Below, piece by piece: positions 6,927-11,807 of a stretch of DNA of 11,807 nt. This stretch comes from an uncultured Blautia sp. Lineage in GTDB: Bacteria > Bacillota > Clostridia > Lachnospirales > Lachnospiraceae. A model generated the notes under the pieces. The model did not search any database. It was not told where the DNA came from and saw only the letters and a list, made by a program, of their open reading frames with translations. Positions within the stretch are counted from its first letter, which is position 1. Each line of letters opens with the position of its first letter. The stretch is taken from assembly GCA_900541985.1 (NCBI GenBank), contig UQLX01000052.1:1-11807 (forward strand). The letters run 5' to 3'. The position numbers were made by a program, and so were the translations under genes.

Positions 6927-7400
6927 TTAAAATCCTTCTATGCGGCGCTGTTTCCTCAATGCATAGCGTTTTTCTCCACCGATCCACTCGGCCTTTTCAC
7001 TTTCCGTTTCTACAAGCAGCCCCGGAACCTGGAGTTTTTTATCATTCTGATCAATTGCTACAAGGACTTCATAGGCTCTGTTGATCATCCTTCGAGTTCC
7101 GTCTGCGTCCTCCGCATAAGTATCTACCCGGACTTCCATGGAAGTTTTTCCCACATATGTCATTCTGCCGATCAATACCACCGTATCTCCCAGATACGCT
7201 CCGGCCTTAAAATTCAGATTATCCACACAGGCCGTTGTCACAATGCTGCCTGCATGGCGGTGCGCCACGATCCCCGCCACCTCATCAATCCACTGCATCA
7301 GTATACCGCCAAACAGTCTTCCATACCCGTTTATATGCTTGGGCATGATAAGATATGTATTCTCTGTTCGGGAATCTTCTACACGCTTCTGCTTTCGCAT
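6927..7400 (-). CDS. acyl-CoA thioesterase (hotdog fold)
   Basis: A 157-residue single-hotdog protein of the cytosolic acyl-CoA thioesterase group (YciA/BACH-like), which hydrolyses acyl-CoA to free acid and CoA. The signature segment NGYGRLFGGILMQWIDEVAG (24-43) contains the conserved N-x-x-G-x-[IL]-FGG loop and the acidic residue Asp39 that usually takes part in catalysis. TACVDNLNFKA (57-67) is the matching strand. Family members work as dimers or hexamers of this fold. The gene lies 34 bases after the VOC gene in the same direction, with GTGGTGA before the ATG, and is the last gene of the nth-VOC-thioesterase run. Chain-length preference cannot be told from sequence. Confidence 0.88.
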   Translation of the reverse strand: MRKQKRVEDSRTENTYLIMPKHINGYGRLFGGILMQWIDEVAGIVAHRHAGSIVTTACVDNLNFKAGAYLGDTVVLIGRMTYVGKTSMEVRVDTYAEDADGTRRMINRAYEVLVAIDQNDKKLQVPGLLVETESEKAEWIGGEKRYALRKQRRIEGF

Positions 7401-7434
7401 TTACTCACCACTTTCTTTTTGTTTTTATCTTGTT

Positions 7435-7836
7435 TTATTCATGCAGTTCCAGTGGCAGTCCGTCCGGATCTTTAAAAAATGTAAATTTCCCACCGGAAAA
7501 CTCATCTACCCGGATCGGTTCCAGCTCAATCCCTTTTGCCCGAAGCTCTGCTGCTGTTTTTTCAATATCCGTTACTGTAAAAGCAAGGTGACGGAGTCCA
7601 TATGCTTCGGGAAAATTCGGGCGTTCCGGATGGAGCTTATGCTCCGGATCTTTTTGGACAGGGGCAAAAATCTCCAGTTCCACTCCATTCAGCTCCAGAT
7701 CCAGCTTATAATCTCCTCTTTCTTTTCGTAAATTTTCTCTTACAATACGAAATCCCAGTTTATCCACATAAAATTCTCTTGATTTCTGATAATCTGATAC
7801 CAGCAGGGCTATATGATGTACGGCTGTCAATGCCAT
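7435..7836 (-). CDS. gloA2: VOC family metalloprotein, YaeR/SMU1112c type (glyoxalase I-like)
   Basis: A 133-residue vicinal-oxygen-chelate protein whose sequence follows E. coli YaeR closely by eye: HHIALLVSDY near the N-terminus, FPEAYGLRHLAF (75-86), RVDEFSGGKFTFF (109-121) and DPDGLPLELHE (123-133) at the end. The four expected metal ligands are His8, Glu55, His83 and Glu130. The family is glyoxalase I-like, but the physiological substrate of the YaeR group is not well established. I chose the ATG at 7836 because GGGAGG with a further AAAGG lies just upstream and the conserved domain starts at residue 6; the frame stays open 42 codons upstream but that stretch overlaps the nth gene. It lies 43 bases after nth and 34 before the thioesterase gene, so it is probably part of one transcript. 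Confidence 0.88.
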   Translation of the reverse strand: MALTAVHHIALLVSDYQKSREFYVDKLGFRIVRENLRKERGDYKLDLELNGVELEIFAPVQKDPEHKLHPERPNFPEAYGLRHLAFTVTDIEKTAAELRAKGIELEPIRVDEFSGGKFTFFKDPDGLPLELHE

Positions 7837-7879
7837 ATCCTTTCCTCCCTTTCTCTGCAAAATAGTGTCATATATACAG

Positions 7880-8512
7880 TTAAATATTCTTCTTACAGAT
7901 ATCTTCCAGACAGCATCTGTCACAGTGAGGCTTTGTTCGTGCTGTGCACACTTCTCTTCCATGAAATACCAGACGATGACAGAAATCGCTGCCCTCTTCC
8001 GGTGGGATGATCTTCCATAAAGCCATCTCTACTTTTTTGGGCTCTTTGATATTGTCTACCAGACCGATACGGTTTGTCAGACGGATACAATGGGTATCTG
8101 TTACAATGGCAGGCTTACCAAACACGTCTCCCATAATCAGATTTGCGCTTTTTCTTCCCACTCCCGGAAGTTTCAGAAGTTCTTCAAAGGTTTCCGGTAT
8201 ACGATCCTCATACTGCTCATGAAGAATTCTCATGCATGCGCTGATATCTCTGGCTTTACTTTTTCCAAGACCGCAGGGTTTTACAATTGCTTCGATTTCC
8301 TCCGGCTGAGCTGCTGCAAGAGATGCCACATCCGGATATTTTGCATAAAGGTCCTCTACCACTACATTAACTCTGGCGTCTGTACACTGTGCTGCCAGAC
8401 GAACACTGACCAGGAGCTTCCAGGCCTGATCGTAGTCCAGGGTACAGTCTGCATCCGGGTATTCTTCTTTCAGTCTCTGGATTACTTCCAGAGCGCGTTG
8501 TTTCTTTGTCAT
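7880..8512 (-). CDS. nth: endonuclease III (DNA glycosylase/AP lyase)
   Basis: A 210-residue base-excision-repair enzyme that removes oxidised pyrimidines and cleaves the abasic strand by beta-elimination. The helix-hairpin-helix LPGVGRKSA (115-123) includes the catalytic Lys121, and VTDTHCIRL (137-145) supplies the catalytic Asp139. The C-terminal 4Fe-4S cluster cysteines are Cys189, Cys197, Cys200 and Cys206. Their spacing is C-x7-C-x2-C-x5-C, whereas E. coli Nth has C-x6-C-x2-C-x5-C; I rechecked the codons and the extra residue is real. Length is the same as the E. coli protein to within one residue. AGAGGAG lies 6 bases before the ATG. It follows upp by 109 bases with a hairpin between them, and is followed at 43 bases by the VOC gene. 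Confidence 0.95.
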   Translation of the reverse strand: MTKKQRALEVIQRLKEEYPDADCTLDYDQAWKLLVSVRLAAQCTDARVNVVVEDLYAKYPDVASLAAAQPEEIEAIVKPCGLGKSKARDISACMRILHEQYEDRIPETFEELLKLPGVGRKSANLIMGDVFGKPAIVTDTHCIRLTNRIGLVDNIKEPKKVEMALWKIIPPEEGSDFCHRLVFHGREVCTARTKPHCDRCCLEDICKKNI

Positions 8513-8570
8513 AGGATACTCCTCTTTTTATGTTCTTTCAGGATTCATTATCTGCTCTTCATATACAGGA

Positions 8571-8608
8571 AAGCGGATCGTGCCATTACGTACACCATCC
8601 GCTTTTTT
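8571..8608 (+). terminator. hairpin between upp and nth
   Basis: AAGCGGAT (8571-8578) pairs with ATCCGCTT (8597-8604), and an inner GTG/CAC (8580-8582 with 8593-8595) extends the stem past one C-C mismatch. The T run (8603-8608) is on the plus strand, where no gene reads toward it. On the minus strand, where upp and nth are transcribed, the tail is only TTTCC. The hairpin may terminate upp inefficiently, or act as an mRNA end or processing structure; its position after the upp stop favours a role in upp 3'-end formation. Confidence 0.6.
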
Positions 8609-8621
8609 ATCTGATCCCTTC

Positions 8622-9251
8622 TTATCTGGTTCCGAAAATACGGTCTCCCGCATCGCCAAGTCCCGGGCAGATATATGCATTTTCGTTGAGTTCACGATCC
8701 AGATGACCAACATAGATCTGAACATCCGGATGAGCCTTATGCAGACGCTCCAGACCTTCCGGAGCAGCAATGATAAACATGCATTTAATGTTCTTTCCGC
8801 CATGCTCTTTGATAAAATCAACCGCAGCTACTGCAGAACCACCGGTTGCCAGCATCGGATCTGTAACAACGATCAGTCTCTGATCAATAGGATCCGGAAG
8901 CTTGCAGTAATATTCGTGTGGCTCATGAGTTTCCGGATCCCTGTAAAGACCAATGTGACCGATCTTTGCAGACGGAACCAGAGTTGTGATACCATTGACC
9001 ATTCCAAGTCCGGCACGAAGTACAGGTACAACCGCAAGCTTCTTACCTGCGATCATAGGTGTCATACAGGTTTCCAGCGGAGTCTCTACCTCCACATCCT
9101 CCAGCGGAAGATCTCTCAGAGCCTCAAATCCCATAAGGACCGCAATCTCTTCGATCAGCTTACGAAATTCATTTGTTCCGGTACGCTTATCTCTCAGCAG
9201 GGAAATTTTATGCTGGATCAGCGGATGTTCCATAATATATACGTTTTCCAT
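8622..9251 (-). CDS. upp: uracil phosphoribosyltransferase
   Basis: A 209-residue pyrimidine-salvage enzyme that makes UMP and pyrophosphate from uracil and PRPP in the cytoplasm. The PRPP-binding loop is VVTDPMLATGGSAVA (128-142) and the uracil-binding C-terminus is ICPGLGDAGDRIFGT (194-208), both canonical. The flexible arginine region VPVLRAGLGM (75-84) is also conserved. Length equals the usual bacterial Upp. GGAGG lies 6 bases before the ATG. The gene stands apart: a hairpin on each side separates it from nth and from the phosphatidyltransferase gene. The upstream hairpin and an overlapping -10 sequence are annotated separately. Confidence 0.96.
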   Translation of the reverse strand: MENVYIMEHPLIQHKISLLRDKRTGTNEFRKLIEEIAVLMGFEALRDLPLEDVEVETPLETCMTPMIAGKKLAVVPVLRAGLGMVNGITTLVPSAKIGHIGLYRDPETHEPHEYYCKLPDPIDQRLIVVTDPMLATGGSAVAAVDFIKEHGGKNIKCMFIIAAPEGLERLHKAHPDVQIYVGHLDRELNENAYICPGLGDAGDRIFGTR

Positions 9252-9274
9252 ATCAAACCTCCGTTATTTTCTAT

Positions 9275-9325
9275 AAAAAATGACTTATCGACGGAATATA
9301 AATAAATCTTCCTCCGATAAGTCAT
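9275..9325 (-). terminator. Rho-independent terminator of the PAP2/phosphatidyltransferase gene
   Basis: ATGACTTATCG (9280-9290) and CGATAAGTCAT (9315-9325) are perfect 11-bp complements; GGAA/TTCC can pair further inside the loop. On the minus strand the stem is followed directly by six T residues (A9275-A9280 on the plus strand). It stops transcripts coming from the gene that ends at 9409 and lies inside the leader of upp. Confidence 0.8.
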
Positions 9326-9331
9326 ATTATA
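9326..9331 (-). promoter_or_regulatory. candidate -10 element of the upp promoter
   Basis: A perfect TATAAT on the minus strand sits directly against the foot of the terminator stem (stem edge at 9325). The -35 position (near 9349-9354) reads TAGAAG, a weak match at 17 bases. If used, transcription would start near 9319-9318, inside the first arm of the terminator. The leader to upp would be about 67 bases. No other position in the 27 bases between the hairpin and upp could hold a promoter. Confidence 0.5.
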
Positions 9332-9408
9332 CCCTATTTTATAACGGACTTCTACCAGAATCTACAGAATCCTGCAAAATACTTCTGTATCGCAGACTGA
9401 GGTTCTTA

Positions 9409-10635
9409 TCACACTCTTCCCGGAAGCTTGCGTACAGCTCTTTTTTCCTGTTCCTGAGCCAGACGGAGTTCATCCATGTACATAACAAAGGACATCAGCA
9501 TACAAACTCCAACTGCTCCGACCAGAATGTTGGCTGTGGAATACGGAATCCTGGGTGCTGCAAACAAGATCAGTCCTGCCACATAGGAGATCATGGTGTT
9601 CAGTCTGCCATGCCAGCGGACCATCTGATTTTTGTCCAGATCCAATATATATTTCCAGCCAAGGACAAGTGTATAACTTTCTTTGATAAAGAAAAGCATC
9701 AGGATAACCTTTGCCAGCGAATACCTGGGCACCAGACATGCCAGCAGTACAAACTGCATAACCTTATCTGCCAGTGGATCCAGAAACTTCCCTGCCTCCG
9801 TCACACGTCCTGAACTTCTTGCAATCCTGCCATCCAGAATGTCTGTGGCAATAACAGCAAGGAGAATCAATGCCAGGAGAGGTTTCTCACCACGCATATT
9901 GTACCGCTGGATCGTAGCCATAAATACAAGTGCAAGAACCAGACGTCCTGCGCTGAGGAAGTTCGGAACCGTTAAAAGCTCTCTTCTGGTAAGCATCTTT
10001 TCAAATTTTTTCTGGTTTTCCGGAATGATCTTGTAAAATACCTGATAACAGATCATATTCAGGATCAGCGCTGTTACCGCATCTTCCACACTGTGCTGTT
10101 TCAGGAACATGGTAGACAGCACGATGGACACGGTAAGAATGATATTTCCCGCAGTAAAAATCCGGCTCTGTCTGCATTTTTTATTATTAAGAAGAGCCAC
10201 ACAGCAGGCAACTGCATTAAATACATGCATACTTGGAAAAATATTGGTAGGCGTATCGATCAGGTACAGAAACTGCACTGCCTGAATAAAGGGGCTTCCT
10301 CCCTCCAGTACAGGTCTCAGATCCTGACCATTGGGATACACATAGGAAATAATCAGGAAAAGCGTCATCCCGACACCCAGGGTTCCCATATACTGGTAAT
10401 ATTCCTTCCTGCCCGGACTTCCAAGAGCAAAATACAGGATACTGCCGATCACTACAAAATACCATAATACATACGGGATAATGAAATACTCGCAGAACGG
10501 AATCTTATCGTCCAGAAAAGTATGGATAAGATGCGTTTCCACAGGAATCCTTTCCACAAGCATAAAGGAAATCATATAAAAAATTCCATATGCAGGAATG
10601 ATCCATAAATGTTTTGATTTCTTTAAATAATCCAA
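9409..10635 (-). CDS. PAP2 phosphatase - CDP-alcohol phosphatidyltransferase fusion protein
   Basis: A 408-residue two-domain membrane protein. Residues 1-205 form a PAP2-type lipid phosphatase domain of about six membrane spans: C1-like NGQDLRP (102-108), PSMH (134-137) with His137, and the third motif with His181 and Asp185 in KQHSVED. Residues 215-390 form a CDP-alcohol phosphatidyltransferase domain with the complete metal motif: Asp265, Asp268-Gly269, Ala272-Arg273, Gly282, Asp286 and Asp290. PNFLSAGRL (224-232) is the usual entry to that domain. Such transferases join CDP-diacylglycerol to glycerol 3-phosphate, inositol phosphate or another alcohol; the PAP2 half could remove the phosphate from the product, as PgpB does for phosphatidylglycerophosphate. 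The start is TTG at 10635 with AAAGGG five to six bases upstream of GATATT; no ATG gives a full first domain. The substrate is not established. Confidence 0.9.
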   Translation of the reverse strand: MDYLKKSKHLWIIPAYGIFYMISFMLVERIPVETHLIHTFLDDKIPFCEYFIIPYVLWYFVVIGSILYFALGSPGRKEYYQYMGTLGVGMTLFLIISYVYPNGQDLRPVLEGGSPFIQAVQFLYLIDTPTNIFPSMHVFNAVACCVALLNNKKCRQSRIFTAGNIILTVSIVLSTMFLKQHSVEDAVTALILNMICYQVFYKIIPENQKKFEKMLTRRELLTVPNFLSAGRLVLALVFMATIQRYNMRGEKPLLALILLAVIATDILDGRIARSSGRVTEAGKFLDPLADKVMQFVLLACLVPRYSLAKVILMLFFIKESYTLVLGWKYILDLDKNQMVRWHGRLNTMISYVAGLILFAAPRIPYSTANILVGAVGVCMLMSFVMYMDELRLAQEQEKRAVRKLPGRV

Positions 10636-10707
10636 AATATCACCCTTTCATGCGAAACGGCTCACACCGTGAAATCAAACAGATTAACACTTATTTCTGT
10701 AGGTAAT

Positions 10708-10735
10708 AGTATAACGCATTATATCATTTAATCAA
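10708..10735 (-). promoter_or_regulatory. promoter of the PAP2/phosphatidyltransferase gene
   Basis: On the minus strand TTGATT (10735-10730) and TATACT (10713-10708) are 16 bases apart. A TATAAT also lies within the spacer region but has no matching -35. Expected start is near 10701, giving a leader of about 65 bases. Confidence 0.55.
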
Positions 10736-10760
10736 TGCACAAATTGCCGAAAACAGAAGG

Positions 10761-10791
10761 TTTCATAAAAATTTCATATTTATTTTTCATA
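10761..10791. repeat. three TTTCATA direct repeats upstream of the PAP2 fusion gene
   Basis: TTTCATA occurs at 10761-10767, 10772-10778 and 10785-10791 (TATGAAA on the minus strand), with start-to-start distances of 11 and 13 bases, close to one helical turn. The array lies 26 to 61 bases upstream of the -35 of the fusion gene promoter. It may be an activator site or an AT-rich UP element; the AT-rich setting means chance is not excluded. Confidence 0.4.
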
Positions 10792-10835
10792 GTTTTTATG
10801 GATACATTTTTCTGCAGAAAAATCAGATCCTTCTA

Positions 10836-11372
10836 TTAAGGTAAACGAACCAGTTTGGGTGAATGCTTCAATTCCGGAATTATTTTTTTCACCATATCCT
10901 CTGTGCGGATCCTGAGGCTTGAAGTATTGATGCATGGATGACAGCCGATATACTCTTCCTGCAGTACTTCCTCGTCGATCAGCAGCTGTACCCTGTTTTC
11001 TTTATCATTCATAAGTCCCAGAATACTAACGGATCCCGGCGTAATATCGAGAAACTGTTCCATATATTCCGGTTTTCCGAACGAAAGTCTGGAAGAATCG
11101 ATCTGTGCGGAAATATCTTTTGTCTTAAATTTTTTGTTTCCCGGGATCAGAAGCAAATAAAAATCCGTTTCCTGACGATTGCACAGAAAAAGATTTTTAC
11201 AGATCACGGCCTCCAGCACCCGGTCGATCTCTTCACATGCCTCTATTGTCATAGCCGGCTCATGGTCGATCCTTTCATATTCAATCCCCAGAGAATCCAA
11301 AAGGTCATATACACGGATCTCCTTATCCAGCCTTCCCTCAGTATTTTGGGGTCTTCCCTTTACACGTTCCAT
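10836..11372 (-). CDS. prolyl-tRNA deacylase-like protein (YbaK/ProX editing domain)
   Basis: A 178-residue stand-alone editing-domain protein related to the ProX/PrdX and YbaK trans-editing factors, which hydrolyse mischarged aminoacyl-tRNA (Ala-tRNAPro for ProX). Seen: HEPAMTIEAC (37-46), CKNLFLCN (58-65) with the conserved Lys59, FYLLLIPG (71-78), PGSVSILGLMND (112-123), and GCHPCINTSSL (143-153), which matches the family's substrate-pocket loop. The length is typical of the ProX group and there is no synthetase domain. AAAGGA lies 7 bases before the ATG. It is monocistronic, with a consensus promoter between it and the terminator of the histidine kinase remnant. Exact tRNA specificity (Ala, Cys or other) cannot be decided by eye. 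Confidence 0.88.
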   Translation of the reverse strand: MERVKGRPQNTEGRLDKEIRVYDLLDSLGIEYERIDHEPAMTIEACEEIDRVLEAVICKNLFLCNRQETDFYLLLIPGNKKFKTKDISAQIDSSRLSFGKPEYMEQFLDITPGSVSILGLMNDKENRVQLLIDEEVLQEEYIGCHPCINTSSLRIRTEDMVKKIIPELKHSPKLVRLP

Positions 11373-11424
11373 AGCTCTGTCCTTTCTGTTCTGCTTCTCT
11401 TTTTCTTTTTAAAATCACCTCTTC

Positions 11425-11453
11425 ATTATACGCATATCTTTTTTTATGGTCAA
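11425..11453 (-). promoter_or_regulatory. sigma-A-type promoter of the prolyl-tRNA deacylase-like gene
   Basis: On the minus strand TTGACC (11453-11448) and a perfect TATAAT (11430-11425) are separated by 17 bases. The -35 box begins three bases after the T run of the preceding terminator, so the two units are tightly insulated. Expected leader is about 45 bases. Confidence 0.82.
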
Positions 11454-11455
11454 AT

Positions 11456-11484
11456 AAAAAAGGAAGCGTTTTTTTTCGCTTCCC
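11456..11484 (-). terminator. Rho-independent terminator after the histidine kinase remnant
   Basis: GGAAGCG (11462-11468) pairs with CGCTTCC (11477-11483) around a loop of eight identical bases, and the minus strand then reads six T residues (A11456-A11461 on the plus strand). The intact terminator shows that the 3' end of the kinase transcription unit is undamaged. Confidence 0.88.
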
Positions 11485-11498
11485 ATTCTGAGCTTTCT

Positions 11499-11729
11499 CT
11501 ATCTTTCCCATACAGCTGTAAATGTAATCTGTTTTCCATCTATGCTTGCAGCATGTATCCTGCCCTTGTGCATCTGTACAATGGCTTTTGCCACAGAAAG
11601 TCCGATGCCCGATCCGCCTGTCTCAGAATTTCGAGAGGCATCTGTCCGGTAAAAGCGCTCGAAAAGAATATCCAGACCTCCTTTGGAAACCATATCGGTT
11701 TCATTGGATACCACTAGTATAATATCTTT
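11499..11729 (-). pseudogene. 3' remnant of a sensor histidine kinase gene
   Basis: Only the end of the HATPase_c domain remains: ILFERFYRTDASRNS, the ATP-lid glycines GGSGIGLSVAKAIVQMHKG, and the final strand DGKQITFTAVW. The recognisable reading frame begins at about 11729 (KDIILVVSNET) and meets an in-frame TAA at 11730-11732. The sensor, membrane spans, phospho-accepting histidine box and N box are all missing, and no ribosome binding site fits a start here; a GTG at 11712-11714 opens the frame but would give a non-functional 71-residue piece. A normal kinase of this type is several hundred residues. The break coincides with the start of a plus-strand promoter and gene, so insertion or recombination probably removed the rest. 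A response regulator gene would be expected beyond the lost 5' part. Confidence 0.85.
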
Positions 11730-11737
11730 TTAATAAC

Positions 11738-11766
11738 TAGACTATATTTGAGAACTGTGCTATAAT
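11738..11766 (+). promoter_or_regulatory. promoter of the plus-strand gene at the right edge
   Basis: TAGACT (11738-11743, four of six consensus bases) and a perfect TATAAT (11761-11766) are 17 bases apart. Expected transcription start is near 11773. Confidence 0.65.
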
Positions 11767-11793
11767 GTCCTTATAAAGATTTTGGAGGACATT
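11764..11793 (+). promoter_or_regulatory. inverted repeat that can mask the ribosome binding site in read-in transcripts
   Basis: AATGTCCT (11764-11771) and AGGACATT (11786-11793) are perfect 8-bp complements around a 14-base loop. The 3' arm contains most of the GGAGG (11784-11788). The 5' arm overlaps the -10 and lies before the expected start near 11773, so only transcripts entering from outside would carry both arms. Confidence 0.55.
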
Positions 11794-11796
11794 TTC

Positions 11797-11807
11797 ATGG
11801 GCAAAAG
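11797..11807 (+). CDS. start of a plus-strand gene, cut by the window edge (possible transposase)
   Basis: GGAGG (11784-11788) is followed after 8 bases by ATG GGC AAA AG, encoding Met-Gly-Lys and then the edge. Three codons are too few to identify a family. The context suggests a mobile-element gene: it begins about 65 bases beyond the point where a histidine kinase gene is cut off, has its own promoter, and has a leader structure of the kind that protects transposase genes from read-in transcription. Confidence 0.6.

Noticed and set aside
9252..9331. PyrR- or uracil-type attenuator in the upp leader
   Set aside because: There is a terminator but no visible alternative antiterminator helix or PyrR-binding loop, and the only good -10 would place the start inside the stem. 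A plain terminator of the upstream gene explains it better.
10806..10823. Perfect 18-bp palindrome ATTTTTCTGCAGAAAAAT as terminator of the prolyl-tRNA deacylase-like gene
   Set aside because: It is 13 bases after the stop codon and could form a short hairpin, but most pairs are A-T, the loop would be tiny and no T run follows. I see it as at most a weak terminator or a protein site, and did not annotate it.

Overview
The window reads as chromosomal DNA of a Gram-positive anaerobe, most likely a member of the Lachnospiraceae (Clostridia). The grounds are strong AGGAGG-type ribosome binding sites, TTG and GTG starts, many Rho-independent terminators, and a gene set typical of that family (DUF4867, a fucose-isomerase-like sugar isomerase, a ProX-type prolyl-tRNA editing protein). 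The genus cannot be fixed from the sequence alone. Every complete gene is on the minus strand except one small hicB-like gene. One further gene starts on the plus strand at the right edge.

Region 1 (1-3940) is a pentose catabolic operon, transcribed right to left: DUF4867 cupin-like protein, fucose-isomerase-like isomerase, xylulokinase, then a strong terminator at 47-100. There is no classical XylA. Isomerase plus xylulokinase suggests aldopentose -> ketopentose -> ketopentose 5-phosphate, probably D-xylose -> D-xylulose -> D-xylulose 5-phosphate, with DUF4867 as an unexplained partner.

Region 2 (3848-5573) is a two-gene unit with a clear promoter and terminator: a DUF1275/YoaK-like membrane protein followed by an AraC-family regulator. 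The regulator ends just upstream of the pentose operon and is the natural candidate to control it.

Region 3 (5617-6900) holds a Cof-type HAD phosphatase and, divergent from it, an orphan HicB-like gene whose stop codon lies in the loop of its own terminator.

Region 4 (6927-9331) is a housekeeping run: upp (uracil salvage), nth (DNA repair), a YaeR-type VOC metalloprotein and an acyl-CoA thioesterase. The last three are closely spaced and probably co-transcribed.

Region 5 (9409-11453) contains a two-domain membrane protein that fuses a PAP2 phosphatase to a CDP-alcohol phosphatidyltransferase, preceded by a prolyl-tRNA deacylase-like gene. Both have readable promoters.

Region 6 (11462-11807) looks like a broken end. 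It has the last ~75 codons of a sensor histidine kinase, with a terminator, and directly beyond the break a promoter and the first codons of a plus-strand gene. That gene's ribosome binding site is the 3' arm of an inverted repeat whose 5' arm lies upstream of the expected transcription start. This is the layout known from insertion sequences that block translation of read-in transcripts, so a transposable element probably begins here.

The best candidates for something under-described are the DUF4867 partner of the non-XylA pentose operon, the PAP2/phosphatidyltransferase fusion, and the read-in-protected gene at the right edge.
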